Source: an uncultured Actinomycetes bacterium
Lineage (GTDB): Bacteria > Actinomycetota > Actinomycetes > S36-B12
DNA: 19,968 nt
NCBI GenBank assembly: GCA_903848435.1
Contig: CAINGG010000141.1
Coordinates: forward strand, 1-19,968
Direction of reading: 5' to 3'
Positions 1 to 8,319 of the stretch are shown here, piece after piece (within the stretch, counting starts at the first letter, position 1; every line of letters begins with the position of its first letter). The position numbers and the translations under genes were made by a program. A model generated the notes under the pieces. That model made no database searches and was not told the DNA's origin. It was given only the letters and a program-made list of their open reading frames with translations.

Positions 1-157
1 AGCCGCCCAGGAAGCCGACGATGCCGGCCACCAGCGAACGGAAGAAGCCACGCTTCACATCGAGGATCCGGCCCGAAAGCCAGCCGAGGCCAATCGAGAG
101 GAGGAAGATCACCCCGATGACAACGATGTTGTCGATCACGGACCCGTCGCCAGACAC
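1..157 (-). CDS. Small membrane protein, N-terminal fragment (runs off the left edge)
   Basis: The minus strand reads open from a GTG at 157 to the window edge and gives about 52 residues. They begin VSGDGSVIDNIVVIGVIFLL, followed by a Gly-rich hydrophobic stretch, a basic/acidic turn (GRILDVKRGFFRS) and the start of a second hydrophobic segment (LVAGIVGFLGG). This is the pattern of a small multi-pass membrane protein whose first helix spans roughly residues 8-28. No Shine-Dalgarno sequence precedes 157; an in-frame GTG at about 139 is another possible start. The C-terminus lies outside the window, so the family cannot be named. It is divergent from the beta-propeller gene that follows on the plus strand. 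Confidence 0.55.
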   Translation of the reverse strand, partial: MSGDGSVIDNIVVIGVIFLLSIGLGWLSGRILDVKRGFFRSLVAGIVGFLGG

Positions 158-295
158 GGGGCTATCGTGGCAGAGCCGGGACACCCGACGTGAAGAGCCT
201 CACAAGACCTCGAGGTGCTGTTGGCTCGCCTGAACTCCGGGCCCAATCTCGCGGTGATGACCGCCAACGCCGCTCATCCTGGGCAGGATGGCGCC

Positions 296-1300
296 ATGGC
301 GAAGACTCCCCTCCAGCCCCGCACGTGGCATCCGCCGAAAGACGTCGGCCTGCGCGGGCCCTTTGCGCCCAACTCGGCGCTCGCCGCGCCCGACGTGATT
401 CCCATCCCGGGCACAGGCGCTGAAGATGTTGCCGTCGACGCGGCAGGCAATATCTACACCGGCACGCGCGAGGGCTACATCCTGCGACTTTCGCCTGACG
501 GGCGTCACGTGGAGCGGCTCGTGCAGACCGGCGGCCGCCCGCTGGGCATCGAGGTTCATCCCGACGGCCACCTCATCATCTGCGATGCGCATCGCGGATT
601 GCTCAGGCTTGATCCGACATCGCTTGAGCTCGAGGTGATCGTGAGCGAGGTTAACGGCGTTCCGATGAAGATCACCAACAACTGCGCCGTTGCCAGCGAT
701 GGGTCGGTCTACTTCTCCGACTCATCGCAGGAGTTCAGTCTCGATGAGTTCAAGGGCGACATCATCGCCCACACAGGAAGCGGCCGACTCCTTCGCTGGC
801 GACCGGACGGATCGTTGGACGTGCTTCTAGACGGACTCAACTTCGCCAATGGCGTCGCACTAGCCGACGACGAGTCCTTCGTCCTGGTGGCGGAGACCAG
901 CGGCTACTGCGTGACCCGCCTCGACCTCACCGGCCCGTCCGCGGGTCGGCGCTCGGTCATCATCGAGAACCTCCCGGGACTCCCGGACAACATGTCGACC
1001 GGCTCCGGTGGCGTCTTCTGGATCGCCATGCCCTCCGTACGCAACAAGCTCCTCGACTTCCTGCTGCCCAAGGCTGGCTTCCTGCGCTCGGCGATCTGGG
1101 CGATGCCCGACAAGCTCCAACCCGATGCGTCGCGCATCACGTGGGTGATCGGCATCGACGGCGAGGGCATGGTCGTGCGCAATCTCCAGGGCCCGGGCAC
1201 GGCCTACCACTACGTCACGGGCGTCCGCGAGCACGACGGCAAGCTCTACCTCGGCAGCCTCGTCGAGCCGGGCGTTGCCATCGTCGACCTGCCGCGCTAG
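296..1300 (+). CDS. SMP-30/strictosidine synthase-like six-bladed beta-propeller protein
   Basis: This 334-residue protein resembles the SMP-30/gluconolactonase and strictosidine-synthase/APMAP superfamily, whose members are lactonases or related hydrolases. Supporting segments are GAEDVAVDAAGNIYTGTREG (41-60, first blade with a candidate metal-ligand Glu43), VYFSDSSQEFSLDEF (138-152), the GRLLRWRPDG blade edge (163-172), LNFANGVAL (181-189) and LPDNMS...FWIAMPSVRN (229-250), which is typical of the strictosidine-synthase branch. I chose ATG 296 because AGGA lies 7 nt upstream and the conserved region starts soon after it. ATG 257 and the in-frame codon at 215 would only add an unconserved leader. 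No signal peptide is evident from 296, so it is probably cytoplasmic. Its stop overlaps the end of the opposing decarboxylase-like gene. The substrate is unknown; true strictosidine synthase activity is unlikely in a bacterium. Confidence 0.85.
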   Translation: MAKTPLQPRTWHPPKDVGLRGPFAPNSALAAPDVIPIPGTGAEDVAVDAAGNIYTGTREGYILRLSPDGRHVERLVQTGGRPLGIEVHPDGHLIICDAHRGLLRLDPTSLELEVIVSEVNGVPMKITNNCAVASDGSVYFSDSSQEFSLDEFKGDIIAHTGSGRLLRWRPDGSLDVLLDGLNFANGVALADDESFVLVAETSGYCVTRLDLTGPSAGRRSVIIENLPGLPDNMSTGSGGVFWIAMPSVRNKLLDFLLPKAGFLRSAIWAMPDKLQPDASRITWVIGIDGEGMVVRNLQGPGTAYHYVTGVREHDGKLYLGSLVEPGVAIVDLPR

Positions 1301-2934
1301 ACCCGCTTCTTGAGCGCGTCGGTCAGACGCGTCAGCGCGGGGCTTCGATCGTGCTTGGGCACGACGGCCCTAATGATGCAGAGCTCGTCAGTGGCCATCG
1401 CTTCGGTCAACGCTGCGTCGAGTTCGTCCTCGGTCGTGGCAAGCCACCCATGACCCACGCCGAACACATCGGGGAGTTTCTCTGCCGAGATGTGCGGGAT
1501 GTCGTTGTAGGAGCCATCCATCATCGGTCGCTGAGTGCCGTAGCCCTCATTGTCGAGTACGACGATGACCGGCTTGACACCGTGAAAACGAACCGACGCC
1601 GCCTCTAGACCCGTCATCGCGAAGGCGCCGTCGCCCACGAGCACCACCGGGCGAAGCTCCGGCTGTGCCAGGCCCGCACCCAGCGATGCGGGCACGGCGT
1701 AGCCCATGGTCGCGTAGTACGCGCTGGCCAGGCACCAGTTGGGGCTGGTCAGGTCGACGGAGGCAAAGAGGCACTCACCCGGGTCCACGAGCAGGCCGTG
1801 TCGCTCATCCAGATGCGCGTCGATGGCCGTGATGAATCGTGCAACCGACAGCGGTTTACCAGGCTGGGCATCGAAGGGATGCCGCGTGCGCATCGGCGCA
1901 GAGATGGGGTCGAGGGGATGCAGCCCCGCCTTCCCAGCTGCTTCGGCGAGGGCAGGGACGAATGCCCACAGCGGCACCTCTTTGTAGGTGCGCATCCCAA
2001 CGGTGACCTCATCGTCGTGTACGTCGATCCGTCGATTGGGGTCGAGGTGGGCGGTGAAGGCGCCCATGGTCAGGTCGGTGTTGAGCACGCCCACGCTGAC
2101 GATGGTGGCGGCGTTCTCGACCTTGTCCACGACCTCGGCGGGAGATACCGCTCCCATGTAGACGCCGAGCGACAGCGGATGGCGCTCCGAAAGCACTCCG
2201 CGCGAGAGGGAGCTCGTGGCCACCGGAGCATTCGCCCACTGGGCGGCCGCGATCACCTCGGGGCCGAGGCCGCGGCGCCAGGCCATGACGCCCAGGTGCA
2301 TCACCGACGACTCGCTATCGCGCAAGTGGTCGATCGCATCCTCGACGGCCGCTTCCAGGTGCGCCTCGTTGACGATGGGCAGATGCTGGCGCAGTTTGCC
2401 GCGCGGCGGAGCGATGGGCACCTCGACCATGTCGCGCGGGATCTCGAGGTAGCCGGGGCGCTGCTCCGACAGCACCTCCGCGATGACGCGATCGATCTCG
2501 TCAGCCGCGATGGCCGGGTTGGCCAGCACGGCCTGGGCGATCGTGAGCTCCTCGAAGACGGCGAGTTGCGAATCGAAGTTCTTGATCTTGTGGTGGAGCA
2601 TCACGTCGCCAGCACGCTCGCGAAGGCCGGGAGCACCCGAGATGACCAGGAGCGGCACCTGCTCGGCCCAGGCCCCGGCCACGGTGTTGGCGATCTTCAG
2701 CCCCCCGACGCCGTAGGTGACGGCCACGACGCCAAGCCCCCTAAGCCGCGCGTACGCATCGGCGGCGAACGCCGCGCCCTGCTCGTCGGCGGTCACCTTG
2801 ATGTGGAAGCCGTCCTGCTCGAGGTCGGTGAAGAGGCGCAGGGCGTAGTCGCCGACGATGCCGAAGCCGAACTCGACCCCCCGCTCACGAAGGCGCTGGG
2901 CGAGGTGCAGCGGGATGGTGAGCTCGTCGGCCAT
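1297..2934 (-). CDS. ThDP-dependent 2-oxoacid decarboxylase-like enzyme (pyruvate/indolepyruvate decarboxylase family)
   Basis: This 545-residue protein has the three-domain layout of ThDP-dependent decarboxylases. The PYR domain holds GDYALRLF (29-36), the cofactor-activating Glu51 in TADEQGAAFAADAYAR, a TYGVGGL segment (73-79) like the TFGVGEL of pyruvate decarboxylase, and the His-His pair 114-115 (MLHHKI) specific to 2-oxoacid decarboxylases. A central domain follows. The PP domain has the GDG...N metal/diphosphate motif (GDGAFAMTG 434-442, N462). Length is normal for the family. The residue matching the catalytic Glu of pyruvate decarboxylase, in NxGYTIE, is Gln468 here (NEGYGTQRPM), so the exact reaction is uncertain. 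It is the last gene of a minus-strand run, 18 bp behind the YczE-like gene. Likely substrates are branched or aromatic 2-oxoacids, by inference from the family only. Confidence 0.85.
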   Translation of the reverse strand: MADELTIPLHLAQRLRERGVEFGFGIVGDYALRLFTDLEQDGFHIKVTADEQGAAFAADAYARLRGLGVVAVTYGVGGLKIANTVAGAWAEQVPLLVISGAPGLRERAGDVMLHHKIKNFDSQLAVFEELTIAQAVLANPAIAADEIDRVIAEVLSEQRPGYLEIPRDMVEVPIAPPRGKLRQHLPIVNEAHLEAAVEDAIDHLRDSESSVMHLGVMAWRRGLGPEVIAAAQWANAPVATSSLSRGVLSERHPLSLGVYMGAVSPAEVVDKVENAATIVSVGVLNTDLTMGAFTAHLDPNRRIDVHDDEVTVGMRTYKEVPLWAFVPALAEAAGKAGLHPLDPISAPMRTRHPFDAQPGKPLSVARFITAIDAHLDERHGLLVDPGECLFASVDLTSPNWCLASAYYATMGYAVPASLGAGLAQPELRPVVLVGDGAFAMTGLEAASVRFHGVKPVIVVLDNEGYGTQRPMMDGSYNDIPHISAEKLPDVFGVGHGWLATTEDELDAALTEAMATDELCIIRAVVPKHDRSPALTRLTDALKKRV

Positions 2935-2952
2935 GCGCGGCAGGCTAGCGCC

Positions 2953-3675
2953 CTACGCCTCAAGCTCCGGGTGCGGACCATCCTGCGGCTCCACCACACT
3001 CGTGCGCGCGCCAGCAGCCCAGCCCACGAGCCTGAGCCCGTACCCCACGGACGGGCCGATCAAGAGCGCGAAGGCGAGAGTGGCGATTCCGACCGTTCCA
3101 CCAAGGAGCCAGCCCGCACCCAAGATGACCACCTCGATGCTGAGTCGGATGGGTGTGACCGCGATACCGGTGCGCTCGTGGATTCCGGTCATGAGCCCGT
3201 CGCGAGGCCCGGGCCCGAGATTGGTGGTCAGGTAGAGGCCACTGCCAATGCCGACGATCACGATGGCGATGGCGACCTGGAGCAGTCGCCAGCCGAGGCC
3301 CTCGGGTGTCGGCAGCACCCACACCATGACCTGGAGCGCGGTGGCGATGACGACGGCGTTGGCGATGGTGCCCAGACCCGGGCGTTCGCGCAGCGGAATC
3401 CACAGAAGCAGGACGACGACGCTGGTGAAGAAGGTGGCCAGGCCGATGCCGATACCCGTGCGCAACGACAGGCCCTGGGCGAAGACCGTCCAGGGCGCAT
3501 TGCCGAGACCGGCATCGACCAGCATCGCCTCGCCCGTGCCGAAGAGCCACAGACCGAGGATGAGAACGACGAAGGTGGAGGGTCGTGTGCGCCACCGCGA
3601 GCCCTCGCTGCGCCAGCGTGTGACGGGGATGGTCCGCGAGGGGACGATGCGGCGCCACACCTCGCCCACGGACAC
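2953..3675 (-). CDS. YczE/YyaS/YitT-like integral membrane protein
   Basis: This 240-residue protein has about six hydrophobic segments (roughly 33-52, 73-95, 104-121, 130-150, 176-192 and 194-218). The hallmark loops of the YczE group are present: LGNAPWTVFAQGLSLRTGI (57-75) and the related NLGPGPRDGLMTGI (152-165), the latter highly characteristic of this family. The molecular role of YczE proteins is not established; transport has been suggested. The start is GTG 3675, with further GTG codons a few residues in, and the Shine-Dalgarno signal is weak. The N-terminus up to residue 30 is strongly basic, which suggests it stays cytoplasmic. It lies 18 bp from genes on both sides in the same orientation, consistent with cotranscription with ndh and the decarboxylase-like gene. 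Confidence 0.8.
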   Translation of the reverse strand: MSVGEVWRRIVPSRTIPVTRWRSEGSRWRTRPSTFVVLILGLWLFGTGEAMLVDAGLGNAPWTVFAQGLSLRTGIGIGLATFFTSVVVLLLWIPLRERPGLGTIANAVVIATALQVMVWVLPTPEGLGWRLLQVAIAIVIVGIGSGLYLTTNLGPGPRDGLMTGIHERTGIAVTPIRLSIEVVILGAGWLLGGTVGIATLAFALLIGPSVGYGLRLVGWAAGARTSVVEPQDGPHPELEA

Positions 3676-3693
3676 GAGCGCTGACCCTAGTCG

Positions 3694-4923
3694 TTAGTCG
3701 ACGATCGCTCGGCGCGGGCCGATCCCCCAGTTGACGTAGTTCCAGGCCCAGTCGGCAAGGACGCTCACGCGATTGCGACCTCCGGCCAGGTAGACGACGT
3801 GCAAGCCGAGCCACGCCAGCCACGCGAGCGTGCCGTGGAGCTTGATCCCCTGAGGAGTCTCGACGACTGCACGACGCCGACCGATGGTCGCCATCTGACC
3901 CTTGTCGACGTAGCGGAAGGGCTCCACGGGCTTGCCCTCCACTTGCGCCACGATGCTTCGTGCAGCGTGACGACCCATTTGCATGGCCACGGGCGCGACC
4001 ATCGGAAGCGGAGGTTCGCCCTCCTTTGCCGTGAAGGCCGCGGTATCCCCGATCACCCACACGTCCGGAACGCCCGGAAGCCGCAGGCAGTCATCGACAA
4101 CCAGGCGACGCGACGGACCCGTGGTGCCCAGCTGGCTCCACTGCTCGGGTGCGGCAACTCCGGCTGCCCAGATGATCGTGCCGGCCGGGAGGATCTCCCC
4201 GGACTTCAGGTGGACGTCATTCGCGTACATTCGATCGACGGCGGCGTTGAGCTTCACGGTCACGCCGAGCTCCTCCACCTCTTCCTTGGCGTGGGCGCTG
4301 GACGACTCCGTGAACGATGGCAGCAACCGCGGGCCGGCTTCCACGAGCGTGACAGAGGCGTACGAAGCGATCTCGGGGTACTCGCGCTTCATGGTGGACT
4401 GCAACTCGGCCACAGCCCCGCTGACCTCCAGACCCGTGGGTCCGCCACCGACGACGACGACGCGCAGGGCGTCTCTGGAAAGTCGCTTTTCCTGGACATC
4501 CTCATAGGTGTTGAGGATCCGCTTCTTGATGTGTCGGGCCTCGGCGATCGTCTTCATCTGCAGGGCGTGCTCCTCGACACCGGGGATGCCGAACGTCGTG
4601 CCCACGCTGCCGGTCGCGATGATCAATTGGTCGTAGGAGACCTGCGTGCCGTCGTACAGCCGGACCCGGTGCGCCTCTGGGTCGACACGCACGACATCAC
4701 CGCGGATGAATTCAACGCCCGGGATCGCGGCGCGCACCGGATAGGCAATGTCGTCCTCGGGCAGGGCGCCAGTCGCCACCTGGTAGAGAAGCGGGCTGAA
4801 AAGTTGGTAGGGGTGGCGATCGACAATGACCACATCGACGTCAGGGGACTTGCGCAGGGCCTTGGCGGCGTCGAGCCCGCCGAAGCCCGCGCCAATGATG
4901 ACCACCTTGGTCCTGTCCGCCAT
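3694..4923 (-). CDS. ndh: Type II NADH:quinone oxidoreductase (NDH-2)
   Basis: This 409-residue FAD enzyme would move electrons from NADH to membrane quinone without pumping protons. An FAD Rossmann motif, IIGAGFGGLDAA (9-20), lies near the N-terminus, followed by the PYQLFSPLLYQVATGAL segment typical of NDH-2 (39-54). A second dinucleotide motif, VVVGGGPTGLE (156-166), should bind NADH. The FAD-binding GD is in VWVIGDTAAF (289-298). The C-terminal YLAGGRNRVSVLADWAWNY segment (378-396) matches the conserved NDH-2 tail, and its hydrophobic/aromatic character suits peripheral membrane attachment. ATG 4923 has GGGAG 9 nt upstream. Length is normal. It lies 32 bp downstream of a small anchored secreted protein gene and 18 bp upstream of the YczE-like gene. 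A related soluble FAD-dependent oxidoreductase is the main alternative. Confidence 0.87.
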   Translation of the reverse strand: MADRTKVVIIGAGFGGLDAAKALRKSPDVDVVIVDRHPYQLFSPLLYQVATGALPEDDIAYPVRAAIPGVEFIRGDVVRVDPEAHRVRLYDGTQVSYDQLIIATGSVGTTFGIPGVEEHALQMKTIAEARHIKKRILNTYEDVQEKRLSRDALRVVVVGGGPTGLEVSGAVAELQSTMKREYPEIASYASVTLVEAGPRLLPSFTESSSAHAKEEVEELGVTVKLNAAVDRMYANDVHLKSGEILPAGTIIWAAGVAAPEQWSQLGTTGPSRRLVVDDCLRLPGVPDVWVIGDTAAFTAKEGEPPLPMVAPVAMQMGRHAARSIVAQVEGKPVEPFRYVDKGQMATIGRRRAVVETPQGIKLHGTLAWLAWLGLHVVYLAGGRNRVSVLADWAWNYVNWGIGPRRAIVD

Positions 4924-4955
4924 GGCGCGATGCTCCCAGTGGAAGCCTGATCGCG

Positions 4956-5384
4956 CTAGGCGGGGCAGATGTCGCCGAGAGGAGCGGCACCCGGGGCGCC
5001 CGCTACGAGCGCGTCATAGAGCCGGGCGCAGTCGAGTCTGACCTGCTCGCTCTGCTGCGCGACGTCGCGCAGGATCAGCAGCGCCTCGCCCAGGCCGCCG
5101 GCCGACTTCACGGCGTCGAGCTGCAGCCGCACCTGCTCGAAGGGCTCCAGGCTCGAGCCGGGCACCGGCGGCGCCGACAGCCGCGCGATGTCCTCCTCAG
5201 TCAGGTCGGGTACGCCGACGCCGTGTCGATGTGCCTCCGCAGCCACGATGTCGGCAACGGTCGGCAGGTCATCAACGGCGCTGGTGTCGTTATTGCGAGC
5301 CGCCCCCCATACGAGGACTCCGACGACCCCCAGGCACACGGCCGCCAGCGCGATGATCGCGACGCGTGCTCCCGTGGAGGACAT
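4956..5384 (-). CDS. Small membrane-anchored or secreted protein of unknown function
   Basis: This 142-residue protein has one N-terminal hydrophobic helix (about 8-28, VAIIALAAVCLGVVGVLVWG) directly before a polar region, so it should be an anchored or secreted protein with its body outside the membrane. The body is acidic and helical: a segment near 40-70 (TVADIVAAEAHRHGVGVPDL) and another near 80-125. Cys119 and Cys140 flank the C-terminal segment and could form a disulphide. Cys17 lies inside the helix; VC there does not fit a lipobox. I chose ATG 5384 because the hydrophobic segment follows it closely; GTG 5420 would add 12 residues, and neither start has a good Shine-Dalgarno sequence. 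I do not recognise a family. Its position 32 bp before ndh suggests a shared transcript. Confidence 0.6.
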   Translation of the reverse strand: MSSTGARVAIIALAAVCLGVVGVLVWGAARNNDTSAVDDLPTVADIVAAEAHRHGVGVPDLTEEDIARLSAPPVPGSSLEPFEQVRLQLDAVKSAGGLGEALLILRDVAQQSEQVRLDCARLYDALVAGAPGAAPLGDICPA

Positions 5385-5488
5385 GCGTCGATGGTCGCCC
5401 AAACCAGCGAATGTGTCCACGCCGGGTAGTCGCTATCGTGCTGCTGCGTGGCCGGCCATCGGCCCGCTGATCGCGACTTCGACCACCT

Positions 5489-5494
5489 AAGGAG
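5489..5494 (+). promoter_or_regulatory. Shine-Dalgarno AAGGAG fixing the peroxiredoxin start
   Basis: AAGGAG sits 4 nt before ATG 5499. It decides that the peroxiredoxin begins at MAISVGD rather than at the upstream in-frame GTG at 5448. Confidence 0.85.
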
Positions 5495-5498
5495 CACC

Positions 5499-5987
5499 AT
5501 GGCCATCTCTGTCGGCGACCGCATCCCCGAAGCCACCCTGCGCATCGTCGATGAGAGCGGCCCGCAGCCCACCTCGTCCACCGAGTTGCTCGGCTCGGGC
5601 CGTGTCGTCCTCTTCGCCGTGCCCGGGGCCTTCACGCCCACCTGCTCCAACGTGCACCTGCCCTCCTACGTCGAGACCGCGGCGCAGTTGTCTGCCGCGG
5701 GCGTCGATCGGATCGTGTGCCTGTCCGTCAACGACCCCTTCGTCATGGCCGCCTGGGGCGCGGCCCAGGGCGTGGGCGACGACATCGTCATGGCCTCCGA
5801 TGGCAACGCCGATTTCACTCGCGCTGTCGGTATGGACATCGACGTGTCGAGGGGCGGTCTTGGCGTTCGATCCAAGCGCTACGCCATGGTCATCGAGGAC
5901 GGCGTGGTCACGACGTTCCTGCCCGAAGAAGACGGCTTCTCCGCGCTGGTGAGCACCGGTCAGTGCGTGCTCGACACGCTGGGCTAG
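5499..5987 (+). CDS. Peroxiredoxin, Prx5-like (redoxin family)
   Basis: This 162-residue thiol peroxidase would reduce hydrogen peroxide and organic hydroperoxides in the cytoplasm. The active-site segment FAVPGAFTPTCSNVHLPSYV (39-58) carries the peroxidatic Cys49 with Thr46 in the TxxC arrangement. CLSVNDPFVMAAWG (74-87) is the signature second block of Prx5-type enzymes, and Arg124/Arg127 in LGVRSKRYAMV lie where the conserved active-site Arg is expected. Other cysteines are Cys74 and Cys156; the latter is near the C-terminus and could act as a resolving Cys, but that is inference. A strong AAGGAG fixes the start. The gene is divergent from the small secreted protein and meets HelD tail to tail with a 3-bp gap. 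Confidence 0.9.
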   Translation: MAISVGDRIPEATLRIVDESGPQPTSSTELLGSGRVVLFAVPGAFTPTCSNVHLPSYVETAAQLSAAGVDRIVCLSVNDPFVMAAWGAAQGVGDDIVMASDGNADFTRAVGMDIDVSRGGLGVRSKRYAMVIEDGVVTTFLPEEDGFSALVSTGQCVLDTLG

Positions 5988-5990
5988 CGC

Positions 5991-8294
5991 TCAGGCCACC
6001 GCGGGAGCGCTGGCTCCGAGCGAGCGGGGCAGGTCACCCGTGTAGGCGACGACGAGTTCGCGCGTCGCTCGCGTGAGCGCGACGTAGAGATCACTCCCTG
6101 GGCGCGCGGACTCCAGGTCGATCAGCCCTGGCTCGGCCACGACGACGATGTCGAACTCCAGGCCCTTGGCCTGCTGCACGGTCAGCACGACCACGGGTGC
6201 ATCCAGGCGACTATCGCCGTCGCCGACAAAGCCCGTGGGGAGTGCCTCGCGCAGCACGGTCTCGAGTTTGTCGACGAGGCTGGGAGCGGTAATGACTCCG
6301 AGACGGCCGAAGCCCGGCTGCCCGACAAGTTCTCCCACGAGGGCCGAGACATCGTCGATGCCGACGAGGCGAGCAAGCACCGGCGGCGCCCCGTCACGGA
6401 TGGACTCGACCGGCGTCGGTTCGCGGCCGAGCGCGCGCATCACGTCGCGCGCAAGGTCCATGAAGGGCCGAGGCGTGCGGTAGTTGACGGTGAGTCGCTC
6501 GACACGCCAGCGCTGATCACCGCCGGGCCGCGCTTTGGCGATGTCGCCCAGTGCCTGCGCCCACGACGTCGGCCCCGATGACGATGACGACTGATCGAGA
6601 TCACCCACGACCGTCATCGACAAGGACGGGCAGCGCCGCGCGAGCAGTCGCCAGGCCATCGGGGAGAGCTCCTGTGCCTCATCGACCACGATGTGGCCGT
6701 AGACCCACTCGCGATCATCCGAGGCACGCTCGGCCAGCGAGATGGCCTCGCCCGCGGTCACGTAGCGATCGATGAGCTGGTCGGCCGACACCCCGCGCGT
6801 ACCGGTCATCTCGAGCACCGACTGCGCGTAGTCCATCTCCGCTTGACGCTCTGCCGTGGCACGTAACTGGGCGAGGCGATCAGCCTCGTCATCGATCCCC
6901 AGGGCCTCGGCTGCCTCGTCGAGCAGTGGTACGTCGGCCGGGGTCCAAGGAGCGCCGCGGTCGCGCTGCAGGAGCGCGCGCTGGTCGGGCTTCAGGTGCG
7001 GAGCCGCAGCGGCCAGGAGATCCGGGCGCGCCCACAGGTCACTGACGACCTGCTCCGGCGTCAGGGGCATCCACGCCAGATTGACCTCACGACGCACATC
7101 GGGGGATTCGCGCAGATCGGAGACGAGCACGTCACGGTGTGTCTCGAGATCGACGCGCATCTCATCGGCGAGCGCCTGCGCCAGGGAGTCGAGGAGCGTG
7201 AGGGCGAAAGTGCGGCGGGCGACGTTGTGGGGCCTGCGGGTCGAGCGCGCTCGGTCGCGGGCCGCCATGACCATCTCGGGCGTCATGACGATGCGGGCCG
7301 AGCCCACCGTGAGGTCGCGACCAGTCTCGGGGACGCGCTGCCGCTGGCGTACCGCGCGCGAGATGACGTCGGCCATCCGCGCGCTGCCCTTGAGTGCAGC
7401 GATCTCATCGGGTTCCCACGCACGTGCGTCGACGCCGGGGAAGAGCTGTCCAGGCGTTGCGAGAACCGCCGCGGTCTCCCCCAGCGCAGGCAGCACCTGG
7501 CCGATGTAGTGCAGGAAGATCCGATTGGGGCCGACGATCAGCACGCCACTGCGCGCGAGTTTCTCGCGGTGCGTGTAGAGCAGGTAGGCCGCGCGGTGCA
7601 GGGCGACGACCGTCTTGCCGCAACCGGGCCCGCCCTCGACGACGAGGATGCCGGGCAGCGGCGAGCGGACGATGGCATCCTGCTCGGCCTGCATCGTGGC
7701 CACGATGTCGTGCATGCGCCCCGTGCGCCGGGCGGCCAGGGCCGCCATGAGCACCCCACCGCCCTGCACGTCGTCGGCAACGATCCCCGAGCCTCCGTCG
7801 GCCAGGGCCTCCAGGTCGAGCACGTCATCTTCGAGCGCCGCCACCTCGCGCCCCTCCGTGACGATGTGCCGTCGTCGCACGACGCCCAGAGGAACCGCCG
7901 ACGTTGCCTGATAGAAGGGCTCGGCCGCCGGCGCGCGCCAGTCGGTCAGCAGCGGCTGCTGGTCGTCATCGGCCAGTCCCACTCGCCCGATGTAGCGCGC
8001 GGTGCCATCGTGCAGATCCAGTCGCCCGAAGCACAGTCGCGTCTCGGCGGCCGACAGCGCCTCGAGGCGATCGGTGTAGAGGCGAACGAACGCCTCCTGC
8101 TCGGTCAGCGCCGCGGGAGTGCCGGCCGTCTGCTCGCGCTGCGTGCGCCTGAGGTCCTCGCGCGTACGACCGATGAGCTCGTCGAGTCGGGCGTAGAGAG
8201 AGGCCACACGATCGCGTTCGGCGGCGAGCTCTTGCTCGCGCCGGACCGTCGCGGGGGCGGCGGTGCCGCCCTGCTCGGCAGCGTGGGCCGACAT
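5991..8294 (-). CDS. helD: HelD-type RNA polymerase recycling motor ATPase (UvrD-like SF1 helicase fold)
   Basis: This 767-residue protein matches HelD, which uses ATP to release stalled RNA polymerase from nucleic acid. The N-terminal 15-55 region is predicted coiled coil, followed by the HelD-typical DWRAPAAEPFYQA block (118-130). Helicase motifs appear in order: Walker A GGPGCGKT (221-228), motif II VVDEAQE (536-542), GDLDQ (564-568), NYRTP (604-608), QQAKGLEFDIVVV (708-720) and the arginine motif LYVALTRATRELVV (736-749). A long insertion between motifs I and II (about 285-500) is consistent with HelD-specific arm regions. GGGAGG lies 5 nt before ATG 8294 and can pair with an upstream CCTCCC. 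It lies 65 bp behind the L,D-transpeptidase gene. A generic UvrD-like DNA helicase is less likely given the N-terminal block. Confidence 0.87.
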   Translation of the reverse strand: MSAHAAEQGGTAAPATVRREQELAAERDRVASLYARLDELIGRTREDLRRTQREQTAGTPAALTEQEAFVRLYTDRLEALSAAETRLCFGRLDLHDGTARYIGRVGLADDDQQPLLTDWRAPAAEPFYQATSAVPLGVVRRRHIVTEGREVAALEDDVLDLEALADGGSGIVADDVQGGGVLMAALAARRTGRMHDIVATMQAEQDAIVRSPLPGILVVEGGPGCGKTVVALHRAAYLLYTHREKLARSGVLIVGPNRIFLHYIGQVLPALGETAAVLATPGQLFPGVDARAWEPDEIAALKGSARMADVISRAVRQRQRVPETGRDLTVGSARIVMTPEMVMAARDRARSTRRPHNVARRTFALTLLDSLAQALADEMRVDLETHRDVLVSDLRESPDVRREVNLAWMPLTPEQVVSDLWARPDLLAAAAPHLKPDQRALLQRDRGAPWTPADVPLLDEAAEALGIDDEADRLAQLRATAERQAEMDYAQSVLEMTGTRGVSADQLIDRYVTAGEAISLAERASDDREWVYGHIVVDEAQELSPMAWRLLARRCPSLSMTVVGDLDQSSSSSGPTSWAQALGDIAKARPGGDQRWRVERLTVNYRTPRPFMDLARDVMRALGREPTPVESIRDGAPPVLARLVGIDDVSALVGELVGQPGFGRLGVITAPSLVDKLETVLREALPTGFVGDGDSRLDAPVVVLTVQQAKGLEFDIVVVAEPGLIDLESARPGSDLYVALTRATRELVVAYTGDLPRSLGASAPAVA

Positions 8295-8299
8295 GGCGC

Positions 8300-8319
8300 C
8301 CTCCCGAATCAGGGGGAGG
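8300..8319 (-). promoter_or_regulatory. Hairpin that pairs the helD Shine-Dalgarno sequence
   Basis: On the minus strand the helD leader reads CCTCCC, an 8-nt loop, then GGGAGG, then 5 nt to the ATG. The two 6-mers are exact reverse complements, and GGGAGG is the ribosome binding site. A stem here would hide the site from the ribosome. Pairing is seen in the sequence; the regulatory role is inference, and a GC-rich 6-bp match can arise by chance. Confidence 0.35.

Noticed and set aside
221..249. TTGGCT with CAATCT 17 nt downstream, considered as a promoter for the beta-propeller gene
   Set aside because: The second hexamer lacks the conserved first T of a -10 element and nothing else supports it.
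1798..3684. 628-residue plus-strand open frame
   Set aside because: It lies antisense to the decarboxylase-like and YczE-like genes, shows no domain, and is rich in His/Asp/Arg/Gly as expected for a shadow frame in GC-rich coding DNA.
3799..4950. 383-residue plus-strand open frame
   Set aside because: It mirrors the ndh coding region in antisense; only the minus strand shows FAD and NADH motifs.
5434..5439. TATCGT as a -10 element for the peroxiredoxin gene
   Set aside because: It fits TANNNT, but no convincing -35 lies upstream and such hexamers are frequent; left out of the features.
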